Notes: a model not told the origin generated them from the sequence alone. A DNA stretch of 53,824 nt from Bacteroidota bacterium (GCA_026709335.1 JAPOTE010000029.1:1-53824); one strand, 5' to 3'. Positions 1 to 9,775 are shown, counted from the stretch's first letter. Numbers and translations: made by a program.

Positions 1-107
1 AAGCCTGCCAGTTTCTTTGCTTTACTTCGTGTTCCAGGGCATAGACGGTACTCAAGCCCTCGATAGGAACAGTCCTGCTCATTCTTGTTTGAACCCCTTA
101 CAGGCAT
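1..107 (-). CDS. Partial TnpB/OrfB-like transposase N-terminus (runs off left edge)
   Basis: The minus strand opens with an ATG at 107 and stays open for 35 codons to the window edge. The visible peptide contains YRGLEYRLCPGTRSKAKKLA, which resembles the first strand of IS200/IS605-type OrfB/TnpB proteins, where a [EQ]YRL-P-T-x(n)-K-x-L segment precedes a CRFVWN-like block that would lie outside the window. TnpB proteins are RNA-guided nucleases carried by these transposons. The remaining protein, including the RuvC residues, cannot be seen, so neither intactness nor family is proven. A perfect hairpin at 137-166 lies 30 bases upstream of the start, as expected for a subterminal end palindrome of such an element. 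It could instead be an unrelated short reading frame. Confidence 0.45.
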   Translation of the reverse strand, partial: MPVRGSNKNEQDCSYRGLEYRLCPGTRSKAKKLAG

Positions 108-136
108 GGTATCACTGTAGATGATGCTATGATAAG

Positions 137-166
137 CAATAGGCAGGACTGCAATCCTGCCTATTG
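137..166. repeat. Perfect 12-bp hairpin, possible IS200/IS605-type end
   Basis: CAATAGGCAGGA (137-148) is followed by the loop CTGCAA and the exact reverse complement (155-166). No T-tract follows on either strand and no gene converges on it, so a simple terminator is unlikely. Its position just upstream of the TnpB-like start at 107 suggests a transposon-end palindrome. The tetranucleotide target and the opposite end cannot be located here. Confidence 0.5.
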
Positions 167-329
167 TGTCTGTACACTCTCTGCCTACACTAAGGTTCCA
201 AGAACTGCGTAACATCCTATATAATCCCCGAGTGTATCATATCATACCTTGGACTCATAAGAGAATGTCCTTATTGGAAACACTCCAATCATACGTTCCC
301 CTAAGGTTAAAAGCTTTTGAATCAGGGAG

Positions 330-1274
330 ATGATGTCACGCCAGATATCACGTCGGGATCTGCTTAAGATTGGTTCAGGATATTTTTTTCTTGGTACGGG
401 TCGCCGTTCAGCCCAAACCGATTCCGTTTGTCTTGGTGTGATAGCAGATCTGCATCATGGCTTAGCACCACGAGCGATGGAGCGACTGGAGATGTTCATG
501 CAAGCCGTCGCCGAGCGCAAACCTGATGCCATTCTCCAGCTGGGAGATTTCAATTTTGGCACCAAAGATAGTGAGGAGTGTCTGGATCTCTGGAATTCGT
601 TTGCAGGCCCGGGCTACCATGTACTCGGTAACCATGACATGGACTTTGTGTCCAAGGACACCATTGTTCGAAGATGGGGCATGCCAGCTCGCTACTATTC
701 CTTCGATTTCGGTCCCTATCATATGATAGTTCTTGATCGAAACAATCTGAAAACTGATGAAGGTTATACACCTTATGGCGAAGCTAATTTCTATGTGAAC
801 ACCTCCCTACGCGGCTACGCCGATGATGCTCAACTTGCCTGGCTTCGTAATGACCTCGCCAAATCATCCCTTCCGGTAGTGATATTTGTACACCAAGGCC
901 TCGGCCTTCCAACCTCGATGCCTAAAGCCAGTAGCGCTATCGAAGCGGTACTGGAAGAGCATAACAGTAACGTAGTCGATAACAAGGTAGTGGCCTGCTT
1001 TTGTGGTCATCATCATATCGATCGGCATACGCGCAAGAACGACATCCATTATCTGTGGATAAACAGTGCTTCCTATTACTGGGTTGGAGAAGAATATGGG
1101 CGCATGGCACCATACACACATGCACTGTATACGTTTATCACTTTCCACTCTGATGGATTCATGGAAGTCGAGGCTTCCCATGCCGACTGGGTGACCCCTT
1201 CCCCTGCTGACCGTGGTTTCCCTGGGGCTAGCGAACTGACACCGTTCATCTCCGCCCGACTCCTGGAACGCTGA
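330..1274 (+). CDS. Tat-exported calcineurin-like metallophosphoesterase
   Basis: This 314-residue protein starts with a twin-arginine signal (SRRDLLKIGSG, residues 7-17), so it is probably exported folded to the periplasm. The dinuclear-metal phosphoesterase motifs appear in order: D40-L-H42, GD(73), GNHD (100-103), VHQG, and CGHHH near residue 226. These are the calcineurin-like family signatures, acting on phosphomonoesters or phosphodiesters, but the substrate cannot be read from the sequence. The start is either of two adjacent ATG codons (330 or 333), with a purine-rich stretch just upstream. It stands alone on the plus strand, 270 bases before the permease gene, so cotranscription is uncertain. 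No disrupted motif is visible. Confidence 0.85.
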   Translation: MMSRQISRRDLLKIGSGYFFLGTGRRSAQTDSVCLGVIADLHHGLAPRAMERLEMFMQAVAERKPDAILQLGDFNFGTKDSEECLDLWNSFAGPGYHVLGNHDMDFVSKDTIVRRWGMPARYYSFDFGPYHMIVLDRNNLKTDEGYTPYGEANFYVNTSLRGYADDAQLAWLRNDLAKSSLPVVIFVHQGLGLPTSMPKASSAIEAVLEEHNSNVVDNKVVACFCGHHHIDRHTRKNDIHYLWINSASYYWVGEEYGRMAPYTHALYTFITFHSDGFMEVEASHADWVTPSPADRGFPGASELTPFISARLLER

Positions 1275-1380
1275 AGTACGTCATCCGATTTGACGTGCAT
1301 CTATCCTCAGAGCATCATCAGAGAAATTCATCCAGATTTCTTGCCTGTTCTGAAATCCTTGATTTCACTAGTCCTCTGGT

Positions 1381-1399
1381 GTCTTTTCTGAAAAAAGAC
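1381..1399. terminator. Weak hairpin between phosphoesterase and permease genes
   Basis: GTCTTTT, a five-base loop and AAAAGAC form a 7-bp stem 107 bases after the phosphoesterase stop. It is A/T-rich and lacks a trailing T-run, so it is at best a weak terminator. The remaining 1275-1543 interval shows no other clear signal. Confidence 0.2.
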
Positions 1400-1543
1400 G
1401 TAACTTCCGATTAGACATCTGCAGGTCATAAGTGAGAATTTAGTGTACAAAGATTCATGCAGACGTGTGATATTACTGAATTAATGGCTAACGATCTAGA
1501 CTAAACACATTAAATTGCTCGTTCATTTCATCCATAGCCGGTA

Positions 1544-2893
1544 ATGATTCCGCTACTTATTCTTTTGCTGGGAATTATCATCGTGGTCGGTATGATTGTA
1601 GGCTTGCGAATCAATGCTTTTGTCGCACTGATTACCGCAGCAATTGTGATCAGTATCCTTTCTCCGGGAGAATGGTCTATCAAGATTGCACGAGTCGCGA
1701 CCGCCTTCGGTACAACTGCTGGAAGTATTGGGATCGTGATTGCCATGGCAGCGGTGATTGGGGTCACCATGATGAACAGTGGCGCCGCTGACCGTGTAGT
1801 ACAGGCCTTTATTCAATTCCTTGGACGGGAACGAGGAAGCCCTGCACTGGCAGCCAGCGGTTTTGTATTATCTATCCCTGTATTCTTTGATACGGTCTTC
1901 TACCTTTTGATCCCTTTGGCTCGCTCTATGTTTGCGCAGACTAAACGGGATTACCTGAAATACGTAATTGCCATTGCAGCGGGTGCAGCAGCCACTCATG
2001 CACTCGTCCCTCCTACACCAGGTCCATTGGTGATTGCAGGAAATTTGAATATCGACTTGGGGATCATGATTCTAATTGGGGTGCTTGTAGCTTTGCCCGC
2101 AACGATTCTGGGAGTCTTCTATGCAGGCTGGCTCAACAGAAGAATGCCTGTTCCAATGCGTGATGTGCCCGGTATAGAAACGAATACAGAACAACTAATG
2201 GCACTTCCAGGCTTAGGGGTTTCTGTGCTTCCTATTGCCCTTCCTATCCTCTTGATTGCAGGTAAAACGATTTTTCTCCCACTATTGAGCAATGACTCCA
2301 TTCTGGCTCGCTGGATCCTTGTATTTGGCGATGCAAATATCGCTCTGTTGTTGGCAGCCATTGCTTCTACGGGTCTCTATATCTACATGCGTCGACCCTC
2401 TCGCCAGAGCTTAAGTTCAATCATTGAACAATCTTTGATGAGTGGGGGATTGATTATTCTGATCACTGCTGCTGGCGGTACCTTCGGCGCGATGCTCAAA
2501 GAAGCACAAATTGGCCCTGCAATTAGCGACCTGTTCGCAGGAAGCTCCGAGGTGTCCGGAATAGGTATGCTCACGTTAGGTTTTGGAATTGCCAGTCTGC
2601 TCAAGTTTGCCCAAGGCTCATCCACCGTGGCCATGATTACAGCTTCTGCGATGCTTGCGGCAATGATCACTCCAGAAAGCTTGAACTTCAATGTCGTTTA
2701 CTTGGGTACAGCTATTGGTGGCGGCTCCTTGGTTGGATCCTGGATGAATGACAGCGGCTTCTGGATTTATGCCAAAATGAGCGGACTCACAGAAGTTGAA
2801 ACCCTGAAATCATGGTCCGTATTACTTGTCATACTCGGGGGTAGTGCAGGAATTATCTCCGTTCTCTTATCAATTTTTCTACCGCTTTCGTAG
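1544..2893 (+). CDS. gntP: GntP-family gluconate/sugar-acid:H+ symporter
   Basis: A 449-residue, almost wholly hydrophobic protein with 12 or more membrane spans, the usual length for GntP permeases. Diagnostic segments include PPTPGPLVIAGNLNID, the FDTVFYLLIPLARSM block and the C-terminal GSWMNDSGFW region. The family imports gluconate or related hexonic and aldonic acids with protons across the inner membrane. It lies 233 bases upstream of an IlvD/Edd-family dehydratase on the same strand, which fits a sugar-acid role. Specificity (gluconate, ketogluconate or another acid) is not resolvable. A 7-bp hairpin just after the stop (2906-2922) may separate the two transcripts. Confidence 0.85.
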   Translation: MIPLLILLLGIIIVVGMIVGLRINAFVALITAAIVISILSPGEWSIKIARVATAFGTTAGSIGIVIAMAAVIGVTMMNSGAADRVVQAFIQFLGRERGSPALAASGFVLSIPVFFDTVFYLLIPLARSMFAQTKRDYLKYVIAIAAGAAATHALVPPTPGPLVIAGNLNIDLGIMILIGVLVALPATILGVFYAGWLNRRMPVPMRDVPGIETNTEQLMALPGLGVSVLPIALPILLIAGKTIFLPLLSNDSILARWILVFGDANIALLLAAIASTGLYIYMRRPSRQSLSSIIEQSLMSGGLIILITAAGGTFGAMLKEAQIGPAISDLFAGSSEVSGIGMLTLGFGIASLLKFAQGSSTVAMITASAMLAAMITPESLNFNVVYLGTAIGGGSLVGSWMNDSGFWIYAKMSGLTEVETLKSWSVLLVILGGSAGIISVLLSIFLPLS

Positions 2894-2905
2894 TCGCGCA
2901 TAGTG

Positions 2906-2922
2906 TGTGATAGATTATCACA
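2906..2922. terminator. 7-bp palindromic hairpin after the permease gene
   Basis: TGTGATA, a GAT loop and TATCACA begin 13 bases after the GntP stop codon. There is no T-run, so it may be a weak terminator or an operator-like palindrome (TGTGA-N-TCACA resembles Crp-type half-sites). Its function is unproven. Confidence 0.3.
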
Positions 2923-3126
2923 TTCTCCTAAGGCTCGTTGATACAGATAAAACATTAAAAACTTCCCTTCAAAACGGATCAGATAAATATCACGAAACCG
3001 CCGAAATTTTGAGCTCGTACAAATTCTACGTGATTCTATCTTCCCCCATTCTCCGACTACACGTCAGAAAATTGGATATCCATTTATAAAATCTTATGTA
3101 TCAATGAATTGTGAGCGGGTATAATT

Positions 3127-4806
3127 ATGAACCAGTACAGCAAACAGGTAACTCAGAACTCCCTTCAGGGAGGTGCACGCGCCATGCTACATGCAATTGG
3201 CTTGACAGAGGAGGATCTCAATAAGCCACAGGTGGGAATTGCCAGTATGGGCTGGGAAGGCAATCCCTGTAATATGCATCTCAATGATCTGGCAAAAAAC
3301 ATCAAGCTCAGCGTTAATGCCCAAGATTTAGTCGGCCTGATCTATCATACCATTGGTGTCAGTGACGGAATCTCAATGGGATCCTCCGGGATGCGATTTT
3401 CTCTGCCTTCCCGTGATATCATTGCTGAATCCATCGAGACGGTCGCATCCGCTCAGTGGTATGATGCTGTCATTGCAGTTGCGGGTTGCGACAAAAATAT
3501 GCCCGGATCCATCATGGCTCTGGCTCGATTAAATCGCCCCGGGCTCATGGTGTACGGAGGAACCATCAAACCTGGATGTTGGAAAAACCAGCCAATTGAC
3601 ATTGTGTCCGCCTTTGAAGCTGCTGGACAGCGGGCAACAGGTGCGATCACTGATCAGGATTTTCGTGAGATTGCTCGCCATGCCTGCCCCGGCGCTGGCG
3701 CCTGTGGCGGAATGTATACGGCTAATACCATGGCGTCTGCAATAGAAGCCCTCGGTATGAGCCTCCCATTTGACTCATCCTATCCTGCCGTCAGTCAGGA
3801 AAAACAACAGGAAACCAATCAAGTCGGAGGTGCCATCTATCAGCTGCTAGAAAAAGACCTCAAGCCTAGAGATATCCTCACTCGGGAGGCGTTTGAAAAT
3901 GCCCTGCGAATCGTAATTGTTCTCGGAGGATCCACCAATGCTGCTTTGCACCTTATTGCGATGGCCTCCGCCGCAGAAATCCCTCTGACACTAGACGATT
4001 TCCAGTCCATGAGCGAGCGCACTCCTCTACTGGCTGATCTTAAGCCCAGTGGCCGTTTCGTGATGGAGGATCTCTACAACGTGGGAGGTGTACCTGCCGT
4101 GATGAAAATGCTTCTTGAAAATGACCTCCTGCACGGCGACTGTATAACCGTTACGGGGAGTACTATCGAGGAAAATTTATCAGAAGTGGCTGACCTGGAA
4201 ATAGGACAAGAAGTGATCCGCCCTCTGGATCGCCCAATTAAGAGTACAGGACATTTACAAATTCTTTATGGTAACTTGGCCCCTGAAGGCGCTGTCGCTA
4301 AAATTACCGGAAAAGAAGGAGAGCGTTTCGAGGGAATCGCACGAGTATTTGACAGCGAAGAAGAGGCAATGGATGCAATCCTGGGTAATCTCATCAAGGC
4401 CGGAGATGTAATCGTCATACGTTACTGCGGTCCCAAAGGAGGTCCGGGAATGCCGGAAATGCTCCGACCGACCGGTGCAATCATGGGAGCCGGGCTGGGA
4501 ACTGACGTTGCCCTCATCACCGATGGACGCTTTTCTGGCGGCACACATGGATTCGTGGTTGGACACATTACACCTGAAGCACAGATTGGTGGAATGATCG
4601 CACTGATCCAAGATGGAGACCTCATTACGATTGATGCGGCGAATCATGTCCTAACATTAGCAATCAGCGACTCCGAACTCAATGTACGACGCAGCAACTG
4701 GACAGCCCCACCGCTAAAAGCAAATGCAGGTGTTCTATTGAGATATGCAAAAACCGTCTCCTCTGCCAGTCATGGATGTGTCACCGATGCCTTTCCTGAA
4801 ATCTGA
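3127..4806 (+). CDS. ilvD: Dihydroxy-acid dehydratase (IlvD/Edd family)
   Basis: A 559-residue IlvD/Edd-family protein, normal in length. It is strongly like true dihydroxy-acid dehydratases through the segments [35 protein letters not shown] and [18 protein letters not shown]. Three cysteines (C48, C121, C193) match the ligands of a [2Fe-2S] cluster. The usual reaction converts 2,3-dihydroxy-isovalerate or its homologue to the 2-keto acid in branched-chain amino acid synthesis. No other ilv genes are nearby. The neighbour upstream is a GntP permease, so a sugar-acid (gluconate or xylonate) dehydratase role is an alternative. The sequence itself favours IlvD. Confidence 0.85.
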   Translation: MNQYSKQVTQNSLQGGARAMLHAIGLTEEDLNKPQVGIASMGWEGNPCNMHLNDLAKNIKLSVNAQDLVGLIYHTIGVSDGISMGSSGMRFSLPSRDIIAESIETVASAQWYDAVIAVAGCDKNMPGSIMALARLNRPGLMVYGGTIKPGCWKNQPIDIVSAFEAAGQRATGAITDQDFREIARHACPGAGACGGMYTANTMASAIEALGMSLPFDSSYPAVSQEKQQETNQVGGAIYQLLEKDLKPRDILTREAFENALRIVIVLGGSTNAALHLIAMASAAEIPLTLDDFQSMSERTPLLADLKPSGRFVMEDLYNVGGVPAVMKMLLENDLLHGDCITVTGSTIEENLSEVADLEIGQEVIRPLDRPIKSTGHLQILYGNLAPEGAVAKITGKEGERFEGIARVFDSEEEAMDAILGNLIKAGDVIVIRYCGPKGGPGMPEMLRPTGAIMGAGLGTDVALITDGRFSGGTHGFVVGHITPEAQIGGMIALIQDGDLITIDAANHVLTLAISDSELNVRRSNWTAPPLKANAGVLLRYAKTVSSASHGCVTDAFPEI

Positions 4807-4989
4807 TCATAGGTTCTGCGGATACAATACGCCCTACGTATCTTCTGATCAAAGAAACATCCGCATGGACGATCAAGTCTGTAGTCGAGGATCACCTTTG
4901 CGTCACAATGAGAGATTGCCATAAATAAATCTAGAATAATGACACCTACATCTGCCAGGAATCCAAGATAAATTCATCTGCTTTGAACA

Positions 4990-5871
4990 TCATCTCCTGA
5001 CACGATCCCACGGGGGATGTTCGGGGAGTTGCTGATTTAGCTCATGGATGAGATTCTGTTCATATGTGCCCAAGTACTCATTTGCAAAAAACCGTTGCAG
5101 TGCCTCATTCAGAAGCCGCTCCCAAGATGCTTCCTCTTCCCCTGGAAGGATGGGATAAAAACATGCTCCGACACTCTTTGCGGCACGATAATCACTGAAT
5201 GCATCTCCAATCATCAGTATGTGATCGGGGGCATACCGATTTTTTGATGCAGTAGATAGTTGGTGGGATTTGGGCCCCATCTCCTGTCCTGCAATCATGC
5301 TCACATAACCGGAAAGGCCATGCTCCCCCCACTCCCGCTGCAACGCACTTACCGGGGTGCTGGAGGCAACAATCATGTCCGCATGAGCGCTTGCTTTTGC
5401 CAATGTGTCATGCACATGTGGAAAAGGAGGAACTCCATACATCATTTCGGCTACGGCAGAATTCACATCCTTACTCCATTTCAATGCATCTGCTAACTCT
5501 GGATCACGTTTGACTTCTTCTGCGAGCGCTGGATTCCCTAATTTCGGCTTTGAGTGGATCCAGTTTTGCAATCCTTCCAGAGCTGGAACGGTGGCACCCC
5601 GACGTAAGACATCCTGTCGTCTGCGGAGTAAATCCATTACCTTGACCAAGGCAGGAAATCTGTTCATTCCCCGATGAATGGAATAAAGATTTACAAATTC
5701 CCATGACTCACGGGCGAACTTGCTGATTGCCTGTAAACCATAATGTCGAATGGTTACCGGGCAGAAGCATTCCTTATGCTTCACTTCCATTGAATCAAAG
5801 ACGCAGCCGTCAGAATCAATTGCTATAAAAAAGTCCTTTCTTTTTTCTAAATCCGAGAGCGAATAACTCAT
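4990..5871 (-). CDS. HAD-superfamily phosphatase-like hydrolase
   Basis: A protein of about 293 residues with the HAD motifs: DSDGCVFD (nucleophile and acid/base aspartates) near the N-terminus, VASSTP as motif II, a lysine in GPKSHQL as motif III, and MIGDAFSDYRAA as motif IV. A helical cap of roughly 110 residues lies between motifs I and II. HAD enzymes of this type hydrolyse phosphate esters of sugars or related metabolites in the cytoplasm. The ATG at 5871 is preferred over the preceding TTG. It starts 17 bases after the isomerase gene, so both are probably in one operon and act on related phosphorylated sugars. The substrate is unknown. Confidence 0.75.
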   Translation of the reverse strand: MSYSLSDLEKRKDFFIAIDSDGCVFDSMEVKHKECFCPVTIRHYGLQAISKFARESWEFVNLYSIHRGMNRFPALVKVMDLLRRRQDVLRRGATVPALEGLQNWIHSKPKLGNPALAEEVKRDPELADALKWSKDVNSAVAEMMYGVPPFPHVHDTLAKASAHADMIVASSTPVSALQREWGEHGLSGYVSMIAGQEMGPKSHQLSTASKNRYAPDHILMIGDAFSDYRAAKSVGACFYPILPGEEEASWERLLNEALQRFFANEYLGTYEQNLIHELNQQLPEHPPWDRVRR

Positions 5872-5888
5872 CAATTACTAATTGAATA

Positions 5889-6812
5889 CTACCCTTGTTG
5901 AGGAATGAACTGTCGCAGATAGTTTACACTTTGTTGTAATGCAGCCTTACGCGACTCCAGAGATCCCTCGTACGCACGATCTTCAACTTCAACACAGACA
6001 GGACCATCATATCCTACATCTGTGAGTACAGAGAAAAATTTTCGCCAGTTCACATCCCCCAATCCTGGAAGTTTAGGAGTATGAAACGAGTTGGGTGTTG
6101 CCATAATACCAACTTCGTCAAGTCGATCCTGATCAAGTCGAACGTCCTTGGCATGGATATGAAAAAGACGATCCGAAAAAGCCCGAATCGGCTTCAGCTC
6201 ATCCATATGCTGCCAGATCATATGTGATGGATCATAATTGAGACCGATCGCTTCACTTTCAAGATCAGCGAAAAGCCTGTGCCAAATCTCTGGGGTATGC
6301 GCAATGTTCTTTCCCGAAGGCCATTCATCATTCGTAAAGTACATTGGGCAGTTTTCAATTCCGATCCGAATACCCCGCTCTTCAGCGTAGGTGACAAGTG
6401 GTTTCCATACGTTTAGAACCTGAGGCCAATTATCCTCAATGGAACGACTCCAGTCACGACCTATAAACGTATTCACAGTATCCAATCCCAGCAGAGTCGC
6501 CGCATTAATCATATAGCGAATTTGTGCACTCGCAATCGCCGCCTCATCAGCATCTGGAGATAAAGGGTTGGGGTAATAGCCCAGAGCACTGATAGATACT
6601 CCATGCTGAGTAGCCAGCTCCTGAAGTTCACGAGCTTCTTCTGACGTGAGTACCTGAACATCCACATGTGTAACTCCTGCATAACGGCGAGTCGCTTTCC
6701 CTTTTGGCCAACACATCATCTCTACACAATCATAGGATAGGTCTTTCGCAAGAGAAAGCACTTCCTCAAAGGATAGCTCGGGAACAATAGCACTGACGAA
6801 TCCTAACTGCAT
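5889..6812 (-). CDS. Sugar phosphate isomerase/epimerase-like TIM barrel
   Basis: This 307-residue protein belongs to the xylose-isomerase-like AP-endonuclease-2 TIM-barrel superfamily. Typical metal-site segments appear: [10 protein letters not shown] (Glu), [10 protein letters not shown] (Asp/His), [11 protein letters not shown] (His) and [10 protein letters not shown] (Glu). Family members isomerise or epimerise keto-sugars and inositol derivatives. It has no signal peptide and should be cytoplasmic. It is the middle gene of a minus-strand group with the shikimate-dehydrogenase-like gene 71 bases upstream and the HAD gene immediately downstream, so a small sugar or cyclitol pathway is inferred. 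The exact substrate cannot be named. Confidence 0.8.
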   Translation of the reverse strand: MQLGFVSAIVPELSFEEVLSLAKDLSYDCVEMMCWPKGKATRRYAGVTHVDVQVLTSEEARELQELATQHGVSISALGYYPNPLSPDADEAAIASAQIRYMINAATLLGLDTVNTFIGRDWSRSIEDNWPQVLNVWKPLVTYAEERGIRIGIENCPMYFTNDEWPSGKNIAHTPEIWHRLFADLESEAIGLNYDPSHMIWQHMDELKPIRAFSDRLFHIHAKDVRLDQDRLDEVGIMATPNSFHTPKLPGLGDVNWRKFFSVLTDVGYDGPVCVEVEDRAYEGSLESRKAALQQSVNYLRQFIPQQG

Positions 6813-6883
6813 TCTTCTATGGGTTTTCTTGGTAGATAATAGAGTAAGTCTAACAAATTATCTAAAAATAATGAACTGTTATT

Positions 6884-7816
6884 TCAAGCCCGGTGCGTCA
6901 CACTACAGAAATTCCTGAACCGCTTCGGAGTTATAGGAATATCAAATACGAGTCCGATGACGCTTGACCAGCCTCGCTGAAAATAATGCCACCCATCAGC
7001 GACGACCAATGATCTTGACTGTAACTGCCCCCGGGCCTGATGAAGGAACGGAAGTTCTCCACGATAATTGAGCTCCCATACCACGCCATTGAGTGGAAAA
7101 CGTACAGCATCTGTAACTGGTGACCCCGGCACATCTTTCCCCATTCCTGTTGCGTTGATGACCATTGAGTATGGCGGGAGCTCAGAAATTAACTGATCAC
7201 ACACCAGCGGATCACTTGATTGAATATACTCGACTTCGGTTTGACTTGAACCCGTGCGCACTGCAACTTGAGCACAGTGTTCCAGGTTGTCCGCCCGCTT
7301 TTCAATGATCTTCAGAAATGCGGGGCAATTCGTTGACTGTTGCAGTACATGAACCAGAAGTGCGGTCGTTGCTCCTCCACCTCCAAGTGCCAGAATTCCC
7401 GCTCCTTTGTGCTGATTCCACCAATCTTCTGATAGAATATTCGCCATGGCTAACCCACAGTTTTCAGGATCTACAGCATGTCCGCATAATTTCTCGCCAC
7501 GCTTGTACAATGCGGAAACCTCCCCCGTTAGTCTGGCCTCCTCCGTATACTGATCGATCAATTCACCTGCTGCTCGCACGACGGATAATTTATGGGATGT
7601 AACTAGTGCTCCATATATCTCAGGGTCCTGCTTAATCCGCTGAATTGCTTCACGGTGTGCTCCCAGTGTTCCATCAATCGGTAAATTTACGCCACGAAGA
7701 CAGGCTCCCTGAATCCCGAGAACCTGAGTCCACGCAGAAAAAAGATGTCCAGACATGGAGCCCTCAGTCTGAACTCCTAAAAATTCCATTACCTTTCTGT
7801 ATCCACCCGTAATCAT
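6884..7816 (-). CDS. Divergent shikimate/quinate dehydrogenase-like oxidoreductase
   Basis: A 310-residue protein with the AroE fold order: an N-terminal substrate domain containing YGALVTSHKLS (K76, equivalent to the catalytic lysine), then a Rossmann segment ILALGGGGATTALL around residue 140 for NAD(P). The usual aspartate motif NTDxxG is replaced by HAVDPENCG (D116), and the canonical N-V-T-x-P-x-K has become LVTSHK. It is therefore related to, but probably not, a biosynthetic shikimate dehydrogenase. It may oxidise another polyol or cyclic hydroxyl acid. It leads a minus-strand group with an isomerase/epimerase and a HAD phosphatase. The start ATG at 7816 faces the divergent sulfatase at 7880. 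Confidence 0.65.
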   Translation of the reverse strand: MITGGYRKVMEFLGVQTEGSMSGHLFSAWTQVLGIQGACLRGVNLPIDGTLGAHREAIQRIKQDPEIYGALVTSHKLSVVRAAGELIDQYTEEARLTGEVSALYKRGEKLCGHAVDPENCGLAMANILSEDWWNQHKGAGILALGGGGATTALLVHVLQQSTNCPAFLKIIEKRADNLEHCAQVAVRTGSSQTEVEYIQSSDPLVCDQLISELPPYSMVINATGMGKDVPGSPVTDAVRFPLNGVVWELNYRGELPFLHQARGQLQSRSLVVADGWHYFQRGWSSVIGLVFDIPITPKRFRNFCSVTHRA

Positions 7817-7879
7817 CCAATCAAAACGATTCTACGGGGTTGTCATACATAGAAGCTGAAAATAGATTGTACATCTTTC

Positions 7880-9607
7880 ATGCAGAAAATACACTGCCTC
7901 CCAATTCTTTTCCTCTTGGCCGCATGCACTTCATACAAAGAAACATCCACCCCAGCATATGACACGCTGACGTTGCCAAATCAGCCGAATATTCTATGGA
8001 TCGTGGCAGAAGACTTAAGTCCGGTGATTCCTGCGTATGGAGATTCAACCATTAAAACTACGCACCTTGACAGGATTTTCAACGAGGGAATTCGGTATAC
8101 TCACATGTTTTCTGTCTCAGGCGTCTGTGCCCCCAGCCGCTTTTCCATCGCTACCGGCATCTATACGACTCGTGGAGGTGCTCAGCACATGCGTACATCT
8201 TCACGCCAGGAATATATGGAGCAGATTGGAGTGATTCCTTATGAGGCTACCCCGGATCCTCCAGTACGGATGATGAGCGAAATCCTGCGCGAACATGGCT
8301 ACTATACTACCAATAACAGTAAACAAGATTATCAATTCACGGCTCCCGTCACAGCCTGGGATGAGAATGGTCGCGAGGCTCACTGGCGAAACCGGCCTGA
8401 AAATGCACCTTTTTTCTCAGTGATCAATCTTGGTGTTACACATGAATCACAGATCTGGGCACGAGCAAATGACTCGCTATTGATTCCACATGACACTGAA
8501 GTACCCATTCCACCATATCTGCCAGATACAGACATTGTACGAAAGGACATCCTTCGAATGTACTCCAACATCCTGCTCCTCGATGCACGAATTGGAGAGA
8601 TTCTGACTGAGCTTGAATCGGATAACCTATTGGATCAAACCATTATCATGTTCTATTCGGATCATGGAGGGCCACTGCCACGGCAAAAACGACAGCTCTA
8701 TGATTCAGGGCTTCACGTTCCCTTTGCAATCAGATTTCCAAATCGACAACTTGCCGGATTAACAGATAATCAGTTGATCAGCTTTATTGATCTGGCACCG
8801 ACCGTGTTCTCGTTGGCAGGAGCACTCATCCCGGAATATCTGGACGGACAGGCATTTTTAGGCAACCAGCGCGCCAGTACTGCCAGAGAGTTCATTCATG
8901 CCGCCGCGGATCGGTTTGATACTGAGTACGATACCAGGCGAGCAGTTCGATCACATCAATTCAAGTATATCCGCAACCTCCAGCCGGATCGAGGCTATTA
9001 CCTGCCCGTGACCTATCGAGAACAGATGGCAACCATGCAAGAACTTCTCCGCTTGCGTGATGAAGATAAACTCAATTCATATCAATCTCAATGGTTTAGA
9101 GACTCAAAACCGCTGGAAGAGCTGTTTAATATAGAAACAGATCCTCATGAGTTGTTCAATGTGGCCGAAGATCCGACCTATGCAGAGCAGTTGGTCAAAA
9201 TGCGTACTGAACTGGAAGCATGGATGAGTGATACAAACGACCCCGGCACAATGGATGAGATGGAGTTTGTATCTCTGCTATGGCCAAATCATGTTCAGCC
9301 TCAAACCTCTGCTGTATCCATTGAACTGGTGTCTGAAGCAAACGGAATGAGCATCTCAATGGATCGGCCATTCTCGTATCAAGTCTTCCATACATCAGGC
9401 AATAAAAATTTTCCAAGACTACATTTATCGAGCACGACTGAAGGCGCATCAATTGGATATCAGATTCTTCAACCCGGGGAAGTGGCGGGAAGTCACTGGC
9501 TGTTATATACCACCCCAGTTACACTTCCACCGAATTATACTCTACAGAGCGTAGCCCACAGAATTGGATACGCACAAAGTGCCATTGTCACGGCCACCAG
9601 CCAATAA
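7880..9607 (+). CDS. Lipoprotein sulfatase (formylglycine type)
   Basis: A 575-residue family S1 sulfatase. The signal peptide ends in a lipobox (LLAAC, C16), so it is probably anchored to a membrane facing the periplasm or surface. The catalytic cysteine C83 lies in CAPSR, which needs oxidation to formylglycine. Metal ligands are suggested by AED(44-45) and SDHGG (D261, H262). It would hydrolyse sulfate esters, likely on polysaccharides. It is clearly a paralogue of the sulfatase at 18194-19957: both share the stretches GAxHMRT, YYTTNN-K-DYQF and EAHWRNRP. It is transcribed divergently from the oxidoreductase gene. No anaerobic sulfatase-maturating enzyme or FGE gene is in the window. Confidence 0.85.
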   Translation: MQKIHCLPILFLLAACTSYKETSTPAYDTLTLPNQPNILWIVAEDLSPVIPAYGDSTIKTTHLDRIFNEGIRYTHMFSVSGVCAPSRFSIATGIYTTRGGAQHMRTSSRQEYMEQIGVIPYEATPDPPVRMMSEILREHGYYTTNNSKQDYQFTAPVTAWDENGREAHWRNRPENAPFFSVINLGVTHESQIWARANDSLLIPHDTEVPIPPYLPDTDIVRKDILRMYSNILLLDARIGEILTELESDNLLDQTIIMFYSDHGGPLPRQKRQLYDSGLHVPFAIRFPNRQLAGLTDNQLISFIDLAPTVFSLAGALIPEYLDGQAFLGNQRASTAREFIHAAADRFDTEYDTRRAVRSHQFKYIRNLQPDRGYYLPVTYREQMATMQELLRLRDEDKLNSYQSQWFRDSKPLEELFNIETDPHELFNVAEDPTYAEQLVKMRTELEAWMSDTNDPGTMDEMEFVSLLWPNHVQPQTSAVSIELVSEANGMSISMDRPFSYQVFHTSGNKNFPRLHLSSTTEGASIGYQILQPGEVAGSHWLLYTTPVTLPPNYTLQSVAHRIGYAQSAIVTATSQ

Positions 9608-9775
9608 TCCATCTTCTGAAATGCGGCTACACAGAGATATAGATCCTAGCAGACTTTATAGCTTTACAGTGTGCCGCAAGATCAATCAATTGGATTTATA
9701 TTGTCAGGTGATCAGCTAGTCAACCCGAATATATTTCCGATGCAACCAAAAATTATGTCTCAGAAAGATAGTGTG

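Noticed and set aside
1290-1340. TATCCTCAGAGCA word shared with repeat copy A
   Set aside because: Only 13 bases match, and neither the flanking arms nor the internal hairpin are present, so it is not counted as a copy.
2907-3089. 60-codon frame upstream of the IlvD gene, considered as a leader peptide
   Set aside because: No run of branched-chain codons with paired attenuator stems is visible, and the start is not ATG.
3117-3126. TATAAT immediately before the IlvD start codon
   Set aside because: It is too close to the ATG to act as a -10 box for that gene unless the mRNA were leaderless, and no -35 element is at the right distance.
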